Source: Sporothrix humicola (Eukaryota > Ascomycota > Sordariomycetes > Ophiostomatales > Ophiostomataceae). Taken from it: a DNA stretch of 64,000 nt. The stretch spans positions 124,001-188,000 of the forward strand of contig WNYE01000072.1 of assembly GCA_021396245.1 (NCBI GenBank). The letters are read 5' to 3'. Of this stretch, positions 9,746-18,695 are shown in pieces. A model generated the notes under the pieces. The model made no database searches, was not told the DNA's origin, and saw only the letters and a list, made by a program, of their open reading frames with translations. Each line of letters starts with the position of its first letter. Positions within the stretch are counted from its first letter, which is position 1. A program made the position numbers and the translations under genes.

Positions 9746-10348
9746 CTTGAGACCGTCCGTACCGCCAAGCGCCGTCATGCCAGGCCCATATACGAGGTGC
9801 TCGTAGTTGGGAAAAATCTGGATCGGCCGCTGGATGAAATTGTCACCGTCGGCTACGTCAGGGGTGAACTATGTCAATAGGGACGTCTGGTAAAAGATGT
9901 TCACTTGGGGGGACTCACGGATCAGCTTCTTCAAAAAGTCCGGGTTGGTCTGAAAGGCCAGAAAGTCGTCCCAGGTGCGGACGGTGATCTCCCCGCAGGC
10001 ATCAAACGGCAGGATCGTCCAGCCGGCCGGCGCCATGGCGTCGTGCGCGCTCGTCTTGTGCAGCTGGGCATACCGCAAGACGTGCCTTGTAAACGCAATG
10101 GGGGCACTGCTCACAGTCAAGTCGGCATGCGCCGAGGACCACCAGGTGTGGAACTTGGCTTCCGAGACGTCGGGCTTTCTCTTGAAGAAACAGAGGAGGC
10201 GAAGGGTCGGCTGGATGTTGAGATGAAAGTCGGGTCCGTACGGGTCGAGACTGGGCAGAGTAAAAGTGTGGTGCTGGCCCGTGTGGACATCCGTCATCTC
10301 GGCCTTGGGCGGCGGTTGAGGGACCAAGTTTCGGTGAGGGTTAGCCAT
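9719..10348 (-). CDS. EthD-domain protein
   Basis: Exons 10348-9919 and 9852-9719 (66-bp intron, GTGAGT...GACGTAG) join to 187 residues. The second exon gives NFIQRPIQIFPNYEHLVYG, which completes the usual EthD ending (..PVEIMVGYEHLVYG-like). TLRLLCFFKRKPDVSEAKFH (from ~48) and HTWWSSAHADL are the start of the dimeric alpha/beta-barrel EthD domain. The domain is common in fungal accessory loci and bacterial ether-degradation operons, usually as a small cyclase, decarboxylase or dehydratase; the reaction here is unknown. It is transcribed away from the TRI12-type carrier across a 783-bp shared promoter. Confidence 0.82.
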
Positions 10349-11131
10349 GTCGATATGGGGATTGGCTGGTATACAATGTAAGTGTTTGTTGATTTTGATT
10401 TTGATTTTGATTTTTCTTATTCTTATTTTTTTTCACATCAACACATGGGATATCACACTGACTTATTTACAGCATGACGTCGACTTCTTTTAATTTCAAA
10501 ACATCACCAGATCACAGGGTAAACAACACCCGTGGATAAGAGATGGCGTTCGTTTTCCGGATCATAGTGAGGCTTGTCTCCTATCTGATTTCGAACTGTC
10601 TCGATAAAGTCTCTTGTCTTGTCGAGGTGATTACCCGATGCGTACTTTGGCTTTCACGATCCAATAATCCTGAGGTCACATTCGGACGATCTCTCCGCAC
10701 TCTCCACCTCTCCTCTCCGCAAGGTGTGGTCTTGACCGTGACTCCGCCAAGACTTGGATGATCTGCGCTATCTTTGCAGAGTCACGGACTCGAGAGGGGC
10801 TAGGCCAGCAACTACACTAGCTCGACTAACACAGCTATTGCGGTGACATATTTAATAGAAAATCTTCATTGGCAAAATGATCTGTTTACGGGTAGCCCTT
10901 TTCGACTTTGACAGCCGAATAAGAAGACGACGTGGTTCCCCGTATTTCCCCAGATTTTCATCCATCCAAAACCAAAGACTCGGGTCGAAGTGACAGCTGT
11001 AGATCTTGTTGACCTCTGTTGACTCTCTAGACTCTGTTGGCTTTAATTTTTTGACCTCGTCTTTCCTGACTACTTCCTCTGTCATATTTGATTGTTTTTC
11101 ATTCTTCATTTTATTTTTAGCATTTTTAACC
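10349..11131. promoter_or_regulatory. Divergent promoter, EthD / TRI12-type carrier
   Basis: 783 bp. Near the EthD gene there are four or five GATTTT units (10390-10425). A CRE-like TGACGTCG sits at 10475-10482. No open frame of note. Confidence 0.4.
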
Positions 11132-13132
11132 ATGGCCACCAACGAGGCTGCAGAGGCCGCCAACAAAGAGAACGGCGAGAACGCCATCGACACGATCGAA
11201 CGAGTCAGCATCGAAGACTCTGATGTGCTGAAAGGCGAAAAAGACGACGATGCAGCGTCTGTTGCCGAGTCTGCCACAGGCCGTCACCTTCCCTCTGGCT
11301 ACTACTGGTCGCCCAACTTTATCGGGACATGGGCAGTGGGTGAACTCACACATTTAATTATCAAAATCTTACTTTACTAACAATCTAGTCCATGGCGATT
11401 GCCCAATGCTGCATCTACATTTACGGACTAGGCGGTGCTGCCCTTTTGTACACCGTCATCAACCCAGATATTGGTAAGTGCTCCACACCTTTGATTTTCT
11501 TTTCTTTTCTTTTTTTTCATTTTCCCTTTGTTTCTTTTTCGTTTGATTTACTAACTTGGCGTTTACAGGGCCCAGCTCGCTCATCTCCTGGTTTTCCATC
11601 GGCCGCACGACCTCCCAGGCCCTTGGCTTCATCCTGTTTGGCCGCCTCAGCGACATTTTCGGCCGGCGGTACATCTTCATTGCCGGCGATGTGCTGGGCG
11701 TGGTCGGCTGCATTATCTCGGCGACGAGCACGACGGTGGCGCAGCTCTGTGTTGGATCGGTCATGATGGGCTTTGGCGAGGCGGTCATGAACTCGTTTGT
11801 GGTGGCGCTGGCCGAGCTGGTCAAGAACAAGCACCGGCCGTACATTATCTCGTCCATCTACCTGTTTGCCGCCCCCTTCACGACGTTTTCGCCGCTGATC
11901 GCCACGACAATGATCTCGCACGGCATGTCCTGGCGGTGGGTGTTTTGGGTGTCGACGATTGGCTGTGGGGCTGCCCTTGTCCTCCTGGTCCTTTGCTATC
12001 ACCCTCCTCACTACGACCAGCTGCACTCGTCTGGCCGCCACACCATCCCCAAGCAGCTGCGCGAGCTCGACTACATGGGCATTTTCCTCTTTGTGTCCGG
12101 CCTGACCCTCCTCCTTCTTCCCATCAGCTGGGGCGGCACGCTGTATCCCTGGAAGAGTGCCGCCACGATCGCCACGCTCATCATCGGCGTCTTATTGTTG
12201 GTCGCCCTCGGCTTCTGGGAAACCTTGAAGACACAGCCGATCCCGCTGATGCCCGTCAGCTTCTTCAAGAACATTGGCTTCATGTCTATTGTCCTTGTGG
12301 CCTCGTCCGGTGCCTGTGTTTATTATCCAGCCACGCTCCTCTGGCCCCAGCAAGTCGCCAAGCAGTACGGCATCACCGGACAGCATGCCGGCTGGCTGGC
12401 CTGCACTGTCGGCGGCGCCACATCCGCCGGCACATCAGGCGGCGGGCTTGCGATCTGGCTCGTCGGCGGCAAGAGCCGTGGCCTGCTCATTTTCCTGTCG
12501 CTGGTCATGGTGTCGCTGATTGCAGCCCTGGCCGCCCAGGGTCTGGATGGACTACTGCTGGGCACCGTCCTGACGTCGGTTGGCCCCGTCTTTTCTGGTC
12601 TGATCGAGTCCATCAGCCTCGGCTTGGCGCCCCTGTTCTGTCCGCCCCAGGATCTCGGCCTTGCAGCTGGCATGCTCGGCACCATCCGGTCCGCCGTGGC
12701 GAGTATTGCAAGTGAGTACACGATTCATTCCTATTTATTTGACACCCCGCTAACTTTATAGCCGCCATCTACACTAGTGTCTACCAGACCCGTTTGTCGA
12801 CCACCATCCCGAAATATGTCACACCGGCCGCTGAACAGGCCGGCTTCCCTGCCAGCAACATCACAGCCCTTATTTCTGCCGCCTCTGCCGGAACGTATGC
12901 CAGCCTCCCTGGCATTTCCCCTGAAGTGGTGGCCGCCGTCAAGAAAGCCCTGCCCAACGCCTATGTCGACTCGTTCCGGACAGTCTACCTCACCTCCATT
13001 GCCTTTGGTGGCCTGTCCATTATTGGCGCCGTCATGACGTCCAGCGCCAAGACACTGCTGAACGACAAGGTCTCGCGCAAGCTGCAGGCAAAGAGGCCCC
13101 ATCTGACACGGGCGGCCGAGACTGACGTGTGA
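11132..13132 (+). CDS. MFS efflux transporter, TRI12 family
   Basis: Four exons: 11132-11335, 11389-11473, 11569-12711 and 12762-13132, 600 residues. All introns are GT-AG (53, 95 and 50 bp) with CTAAC-like branch points. After an acidic cytosolic N-terminus, GYYWSPNFIGTWASMAIAQC begins the first membrane segments. GRLSDIFGRRYIF is the MFS loop 2-3 signature, and the remaining sequence is a run of ~14 hydrophobic helices with the polar, Ala-rich loop before the last helix (TTIPKYVTPAAEQAGFP) typical of the trichothecene-efflux/siderophore-like family. Expected in the plasma membrane as a drug:H+ antiporter or siderophore-type carrier; the substrate is not known. The stop is 365 bp from the convergent dehydrogenase gene. 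Confidence 0.9.
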
Positions 13133-13497
13133 AGAGAGACAGATGAACGTACGGTGGAATGAAGATGGCAGCCTTCAAGATAACTTCTGTCATTTAGTCT
13201 GATGTAGCGAATGCAATACGATTTAGTTACTTGAAAGTTGTATATTGAAACTGGCATGACAGGAGAACAGTATTGGAACTAGTGACAAAACGTGACAAAA
13301 TTCAAAAGAGGTCGCACATGTTCTCACAGAATATGTCAAATCATTAAAAAAAGGGCTGTTTTACTCAAGATCACAAAATTCAAATTACGACACTGTCACA
13401 CGAGTGCATCATACGAATTGTTGACAATCGATTGTTCTAGTGATCCAGTTCTATTCTTTGATAACAGTCTGATGATTCTTTAACGACAACACAAGTC
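13133..13497. other. Intergenic, tail-to-tail
   Basis: 365 bp between the stops of the TRI12-type carrier and the zinc dehydrogenase. AT-rich 3' UTR sequence with no gene seen. Confidence 0.5.
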
Positions 13498-14690
13498 CTA
13501 CTCCTGGTTCATCAATACAATCTTGATTCCCTCCCGCGCAATCTGAGCTTTGAGTGCATCGTTGATCTTGGTCAACGGATAGGTGGCCGTGATCAGAGGC
13601 GCAATGTCGATTCTGCCTCTGGCCAGCAGGTCAATGGCATCCTCAAACGTGCCAGGGCCGTACCGGACAGTGCCTTTGATGCTGATCGACTTGGCGGCCA
13701 TCAGTCCCATCGGCATCATCGTGAGCTGCTTGCCAAAGCCGGCCTGGAGGTCTGATCTTGTTAGTGTGTGCATTCCATTTGATATTAACGAAGAGAGTAC
13801 TCACATGTCCCATGAGGCTTGGTGATGAAGACGGCCATCTGCATGCACACTTCTGCACCTGTCGCTTCAATGGCCACGTCCACACCGTACGGCAGCTTCT
13901 GTTCGGCCAAGACAGTCTTGACAAACTCGCTCGCAAACGCAAACGAGTCTTTTCCACCATAATCCTTGGGCACGACATACGCCTCGTCCGCACAGTATGA
14001 CTTGGCAAACTCGACCCGCGCCGGCTCAATGTCAAACGCAATGATCCGAGAGACACCGTACGATTTGGCCACTGCCATCGTGATCAGCCCTAGCGGGCCG
14101 CAGCCAAACACGGCCACCGTCTGGTGCGGTTTGATCTCGGCCTGCCGTGCCACCTGCACTGAGATCGCCACCGGCTGCACACAACCTGCCACCTCCCAGG
14201 GGATGTGGTCGGGCATGACCGCCAGCATGTCTGGCGCGCACACAAACCATTGGCTCATGGTCCCGTCCGTGCCGTCGTTGCCCGCGTAGCGGATGTTGGC
14301 GCAGACGTGCGAGTTGCCGCGGCGGCAGAACTCACATCGGCACGGAGTTAGCAAAACAAAATACGAACGAACGAAGTGAGGAGAGAAATCTTACTTGTGG
14401 CACAGGAAGCCGGGCTCAATGGCCACTTTTTGGCCGACCTGTCGGTCCTTGACATTCTTTCCCACCTGCGTAATTCTGCCCGCCGACTCATGCCCGAGGA
14501 CCATGCCGTGCGGCGCGTCGGGGTTGTTGTAGTGGTAAATGTCCGATCCACAGATTCCCGTGCTCATCACCTGGACGAGCACCTCGTCGTCGCTGATCAC
14601 AGGCACAGGCCGCTCCTCGAGAGTGACCGTCTTGACGGCCTTGAGAATGGCGCATCGGTTGATGATTTTGGTATCTTCGGTGGCGGTCAT
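13498..14690 (-). CDS. Zinc-dependent medium-chain dehydrogenase (sorbitol/xylitol dehydrogenase type)
   Basis: Exons 14690-14395, 14337-13805 and 13751-13498 give 360 residues in one frame. GICGSDIYHY and GHESAG carry catalytic-zinc ligands; C-H-K-C-E-F-C-RRGNSHVC has the four cysteines of the structural zinc site; VFGCGPLGLITM is the nucleotide-binding glycine motif and AFDIEP ends in the acidic residue that favours NAD+. Close to D-xylulose reductase/sorbitol dehydrogenase. Intron 2 (13804-13752) is normal. Intron 1 (14394-14338) has GTAAGA and a CTAAC branch point, but the only in-frame join needs it to end in CG; the nearest AG, 7 bp further in (14332-14331), would shift the frame and destroy the zinc site. 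The gene may therefore use a rare splice end, be damaged, or carry a sequence error at 14339. Divergent from an HpcH aldolase. Confidence 0.82.
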
Positions 14691-15276
14691 GATGATTGGT
14701 GCTGGCGGATTTCGTGAAAATGGTCTTGTTTTGTTTGATTTTCATTCAATGAAATCTAAAGTTGTGAACATGACTTTAACTGCATTTAATTTCCTGTTAT
14801 TTAATGTACATATATGTTCATTCTGGTCAAGAACGATTGTTAGCGACGCTTGCACTTACACGCTCCGTGGTGATCCGGATGTTTTGCAGCCGCCGCTAAA
14901 GTCTTGGCGTGAATCCGACACCGAGCACCACCAACGGACGTCACTTCTTGGCGTGAATCTGGAGAATGAGACTCTGGGAAATCAAACAAAGTACATGGGA
15001 GACATGAGAGTCTTGAATTTACGAGATATTTCTTTTTTTGTGACTCACGGACAAGTTGTGTTGCGGACGTTTGTTTCCGTTAAAGAACCGCGCCGGACTA
15101 CGGCTCGTCCTCGTATGGCTGTTGTTTTCCATTCACAGTGCGACAAACACCATTACGAAGAGATTAAAATGTTCCAAATATTACCATTCGATTGTTCAAC
15201 ATTGAATCAGTCACCATCAAATAATTTTCAGATTGACGATCGAGACAGCAAAATCAAACAAAAACAGACAACAGCA
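14691..15276. promoter_or_regulatory. Divergent promoter, dehydrogenase / HpcH aldolase
   Basis: 586 bp. A perfect 13-bp direct repeat, CTTGGCGTGAATC, occurs at 14903-14915 and 14947-14959 (44 bp apart). Between them lies GACGTCA (14937-14943), a bZIP-type core. The adjacent bZIP gene at 16.2-17.4 kb makes a local regulator plausible, by inference. Confidence 0.5.
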
Positions 15277-16181
15277 ATGGGCTCTACAGCGCCTCTTCCA
15301 ACCACCACTCCCATCCGGCGAGCCATTGAGGCATCCCGTCAAGGCAAAGGCCCAGCCGTTGGATCATGGCTCACCCTGCCTGGCTTCACTCTAGCGAGAA
15401 CTGTCGCGTCCACAGGTCCCGACGTAGGTCCCCCCTTCTTGACTCAAATTAATTTTCCTACTCACATTTCCAGTGGGTCCTCGTCGACTGTGAGCACGGA
15501 AACCTCGACGACGCCAGCATGTACCACGCTGTCGCTGCCATTGCCGCCGCCGGATCTTCTCCAATTGTGCGCGTCCCCTGGGCCGAGTCATGGCTCATCA
15601 AGCGCGCCCTCGACAGCGGCGCACACGGCATCATGGTGCCCATGGTGGAAACAAAAGAGCAGGCTGAGATGGTGGTTAGAGCGAGCCACTACACATCGCC
15701 AGAATACCCTAGAGGTATTCGCGGATGCGGCGGTGCTTTCGCTCCAGCAACCTTTAGTATCAATGCGGGCGACTACCACCGCCAGGCCAACGACCTGGTC
15801 GTCGTCATTGTCCAGGTGGAGACGCAGCTGGGCGTGTCGAATGCCGCCGAGATTGCCTCGGTGGCGGGCATTGACGGCCTGTTTGTCGGGCCGGCGGATC
15901 TGGCGTCGTCTATGGGCTACTTTCCCTACGACTTTGCGTCTATCCCGGCCGTCCTCGAAGCGGCAGACACTGTCCGACAGGCAGCCCAGGCGGCCGGCAA
16001 GGTGGCCGGCCATTTCTGCATGAACGCGGCCGATGTTCTGACCAAGGCCGACGCTGGCTGGAACTTTCTGAACTGCGGTGCCGACATTGTTGCTCTGGGG
16101 ACCTGGATGGGTCGAGAGATGGCACAGATCAAGGCGGCGGCAGCAAAGGGGGAGAAGAATGAGGCGAAGAAGAATGAGTAA
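15277..16181 (+). CDS. HpcH/HpaI family class II aldolase (2-keto-3-deoxy acid aldolase type)
   Basis: Exons 15277-15423 and 15474-16181 (50-bp intron) give 284 residues, the usual family size. DWVLVDCEHGNLDDA, made at the splice, holds the catalytic His loop. RVPW, HGIMVPMVETKEQAE, VQVETQLGVSNAAEI (metal-binding Glu) and LFVGPADLASSMG (metal-binding Asp) follow in the standard order. The family cleaves 2-keto-3-deoxy sugar acids or 4-hydroxy-2-oxo-dioates to pyruvate plus an aldehyde, using a divalent metal. The C-terminus is a Lys/Glu-rich tail. The divergent dehydrogenase and neighbouring bZIP gene suggest a small sugar-acid or aromatic catabolic unit; substrate not determinable. Confidence 0.9.
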
Positions 16182-16198
16182 ACTGGTAGATGTAATAC

Positions 16199-17417
16199 TT
16201 ATGCAAACAATGGTACATAATTCCCGACGTTTCCACTGTCCACAACAACTTCATTATCTGTGACTGGATCGTTTGTAGGCACAATGTTGACAACCCCCTT
16301 GAGAAACGGAAACTCATCCACCGCTTTCTGCGTCAGCGCCAGGTTCCGCAGGTCATGCAGGTGCTCAATGAATTTCGGCGCCAGCGTCCAGTGTCCGTCT
16401 GCATTCTTCTCCAAACACTCGTGGACAGGCCGCGACCACGCCCGGATTGCGTACGTCTCGTGCAGCATCGTGCGGAAGCGTGTGTATTGCGAGGGTGGTA
16501 GTTCCGTGATGACCTTGTCCCGCGCATCGGGCCACGGGATCGGGTCAATCCACGCCGGGTACGAGACGGACTGCTGGATCGGCGTGGGCCGGTAGTGCGG
16601 CGGCAGCGCGTCCCACGCTTCTTTGGAGCGGCACATCCGCCACCGCACAAGATTAAAGACGGCCCAGGCTGCCGTGATCTTTTCGAGCGTCGTTTGAAGG
16701 GAAGGCATGCCCATCGTCACGAAATCGACGAGCATGTTGGAGAGGGAAAGGCCGTGGTTGTAGGCGGTCAATGTAGACTGGGTGGACGGCTTGGTGGCGG
16801 TCATATCCACCAACGCAGACACGGCCGGTGCAGCAGCCTTGAGCTCCGGTATCCCCAAGAGACCCTGTGTTGCCAGACGTTGCGACAACGTATCCAGCTC
16901 GCTGACCAGTGTGTCAAACGGACAGGCAGGTGGCGTGTGGCTCGGCAGATGGGACCATGCCGGCCCGTCACGAGTGATTGTAAACCACGATGGCCATGGC
17001 AGCGATAGAGCGAGGGTCATGCTTTCTAGGGGTTCGTTGGAACTGTCTGTTACAGCTGGTGGTGATGTTACTTGTGGCATGGCTGGCTCTGAGACGTCCG
17101 CAGCCAACATTTGTTGTCCACTCGAGCACCCATCAGCAGGCGGCACCACAATGCTGGCAACAGACGACACGATGCCCTGCAGATGCTCACATCGCGCCTC
17201 GAGGTCGGCTACCCGCTGCCGGAGACGATCGTTCTCTGCCTCGAGCGTGTCGATGTGGCTCTTGACGCGGTCCCTATGCTGTTAGTGGAGGCCTGGTAGC
17301 TGTTTATGCGGATGGAGATGTGTACCGTCTGTTTCTCTGCCGTATCTTGTCTTCTTTTCGACGGTGCTCAATTCTCTCCTCCAGTGATAGCTTGGATGTT
17401 CGTCGGGTACGATCCAT
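16199..17417 (-). CDS. bZIP transcription factor with DUF3425 C-terminal domain
   Basis: Exons 17417-17326 and 17273-16199 (52-bp intron, CTAAC...CATAG) give 388 residues. Residues ~17-36 form the basic region (RRKEDKIRQRNRR, continuing DRVKSHIDTLE), followed by leucine-zipper heptads (LEAENDRLRQRVADLEARCEHL). The C-terminal half (WPSWFTITRDGPAW, then SYPAWIDPIPWPDARDK) is the DUF3425 region found in many fungal bZIP factors. The invariant Asn of the basic region appears as Asp (KEDKIRQR). The ATG at 17417 begins the first sensible bZIP exon; the upstream in-frame extension is hydrophobic and unlikely. Its stop is 17 bp from that of the aldolase, so the 3' UTRs must overlap. Confidence 0.85.
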
Positions 17418-18293
17418 TGTGACTCTGCCAAGATATCGATGATGCAGGATCCTGTGTAGATCAAGAGAAAACAACAGAAAATGTAGAAAATCCACGAATA
17501 CACGAGACGTTGAAGAGTCACGGATTATTTACAGGATTTACAATACATATGCGCACAATGAACTCCGCATCAACGACGATCCAGCGGATGTTCTTTTCCC
17601 TGCACCCCAAATCCGGGGTAATGTGCTGCCAGTTGCAAGTCTGGGGTACGTTACGCTAAGATAAGTGGTGATAGGAGCTGGTCACAGGAGTGCATCGAGA
17701 AAGGTGTAGCTTGAGCATTGCGGGGTATTACACGCAGACTGGAGTCACGGTGCAACGCGTACAATGCGACAATGTGCGACAGGTGAGGCAAAATGTGCGA
17801 GTCAAATTCATGAATCAAATTCAAAATCGACGCCGACGGTTACACGTTGCCAGAACAGCTTCCGACCAAGGGATGCACACGTGGAGTGGCTCGTGGGAAG
17901 CGAAAAAAAAGGGAGCGCTACAAAGCTTGAATTTCAGTACGTGTCGGTAAGGGCTAGGTTCAATTATTGACAGTTTTGCCGCTCTATTTGTGACTGTGCC
18001 TCACCAGTTATTTACCTTATTGTGTAATCTCGTGATGCTTTATGCTTCTATTTCGGTTATGATTTCAACCATTCACCGTCTCCAACAGAACCAACAGTCA
18101 CGGCTCGGTGAAGATGGCGGCCAACAGTGCAAGGAGATTGGGAGCCAGACCGCCCAAATTGGGTTAGTGCCAAAATGATTCAAGCCATCGCTTACGGTGT
18201 GCAGTCGCGTCTTCTTTCTAACATGTCATTTTCTCGTTCTCTCCTGACTTTGTCAACAAAAGCATCACCACTTTGTGACGTCTTCGTTCGACC
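17418..18293. other. Intergenic, divergent between bZIP and HTH genes
   Basis: 876 bp with no supported coding sequence. TGACGTC is present at about 18275-18281, just before the HTH start. Confidence 0.4.
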
Positions 18294-18695
18294 ATGGAGG
18301 CTTTCCAGTCGGTCTTTTCGGCGCGGCCCAGCGCCCCAAATCGTCCTCCCTCTCCTCCTCCCTCGCCGCCGCCCGCCAGACCGCCGGATCCCACGCAGTA
18401 CCAGAAGCCAAACGGGCGTCTTCTGACACCGACGCGCACACGAATCATCACCATGTACGACCACGAAGGCCTTTCACAACATGAAATTGTCAAGAAACTC
18501 TTCAAGCACCACGGCGTCCAGACGACACAAGCAAACGTCTCCAGAATTCTCAAGACGCGACGGCATCGTCATGTAAAGCCACCGGGGCGGCCAAAGTTAA
18601 ACGACGGAAGAGAAAGGTCGAAAAACGGAAGGCTAAAAAGGACAACCAAGAAAACCACAAAAATTACAAAAACCACAAATGACAATGGAAAATGA
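18294..18695 (+). CDS. Small helix-turn-helix protein, orphan
   Basis: Single exon of 133 residues. The N-terminus is Pro-rich (PPSPPPSPPPARPP). Residues ~44-90 (TPTRTRIITMYDHEGLSQHE, then IVKKLFKHHGVQTTQANVSR and ILKTRR) look like the helix-turn-helix that starts Tc1/mariner or IS630-like transposases and some Psq-type proteins. The C-terminus is Lys/Arg/Thr-rich (KRTTKKTTKITKTT). No DDE catalytic region follows in the next 2.5 kb and no terminal inverted repeats were noticed. It could be a domesticated or truncated transposase DNA-binding domain, or a stand-alone DNA-binding protein. I do not recognise a named family. Confidence 0.5.
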   Translation: MEAFQSVFSARPSAPNRPPSPPPSPPPARPPDPTQYQKPNGRLLTPTRTRIITMYDHEGLSQHEIVKKLFKHHGVQTTQANVSRILKTRRHRHVKPPGRPKLNDGRERSKNGRLKRTTKKTTKITKTTNDNGK

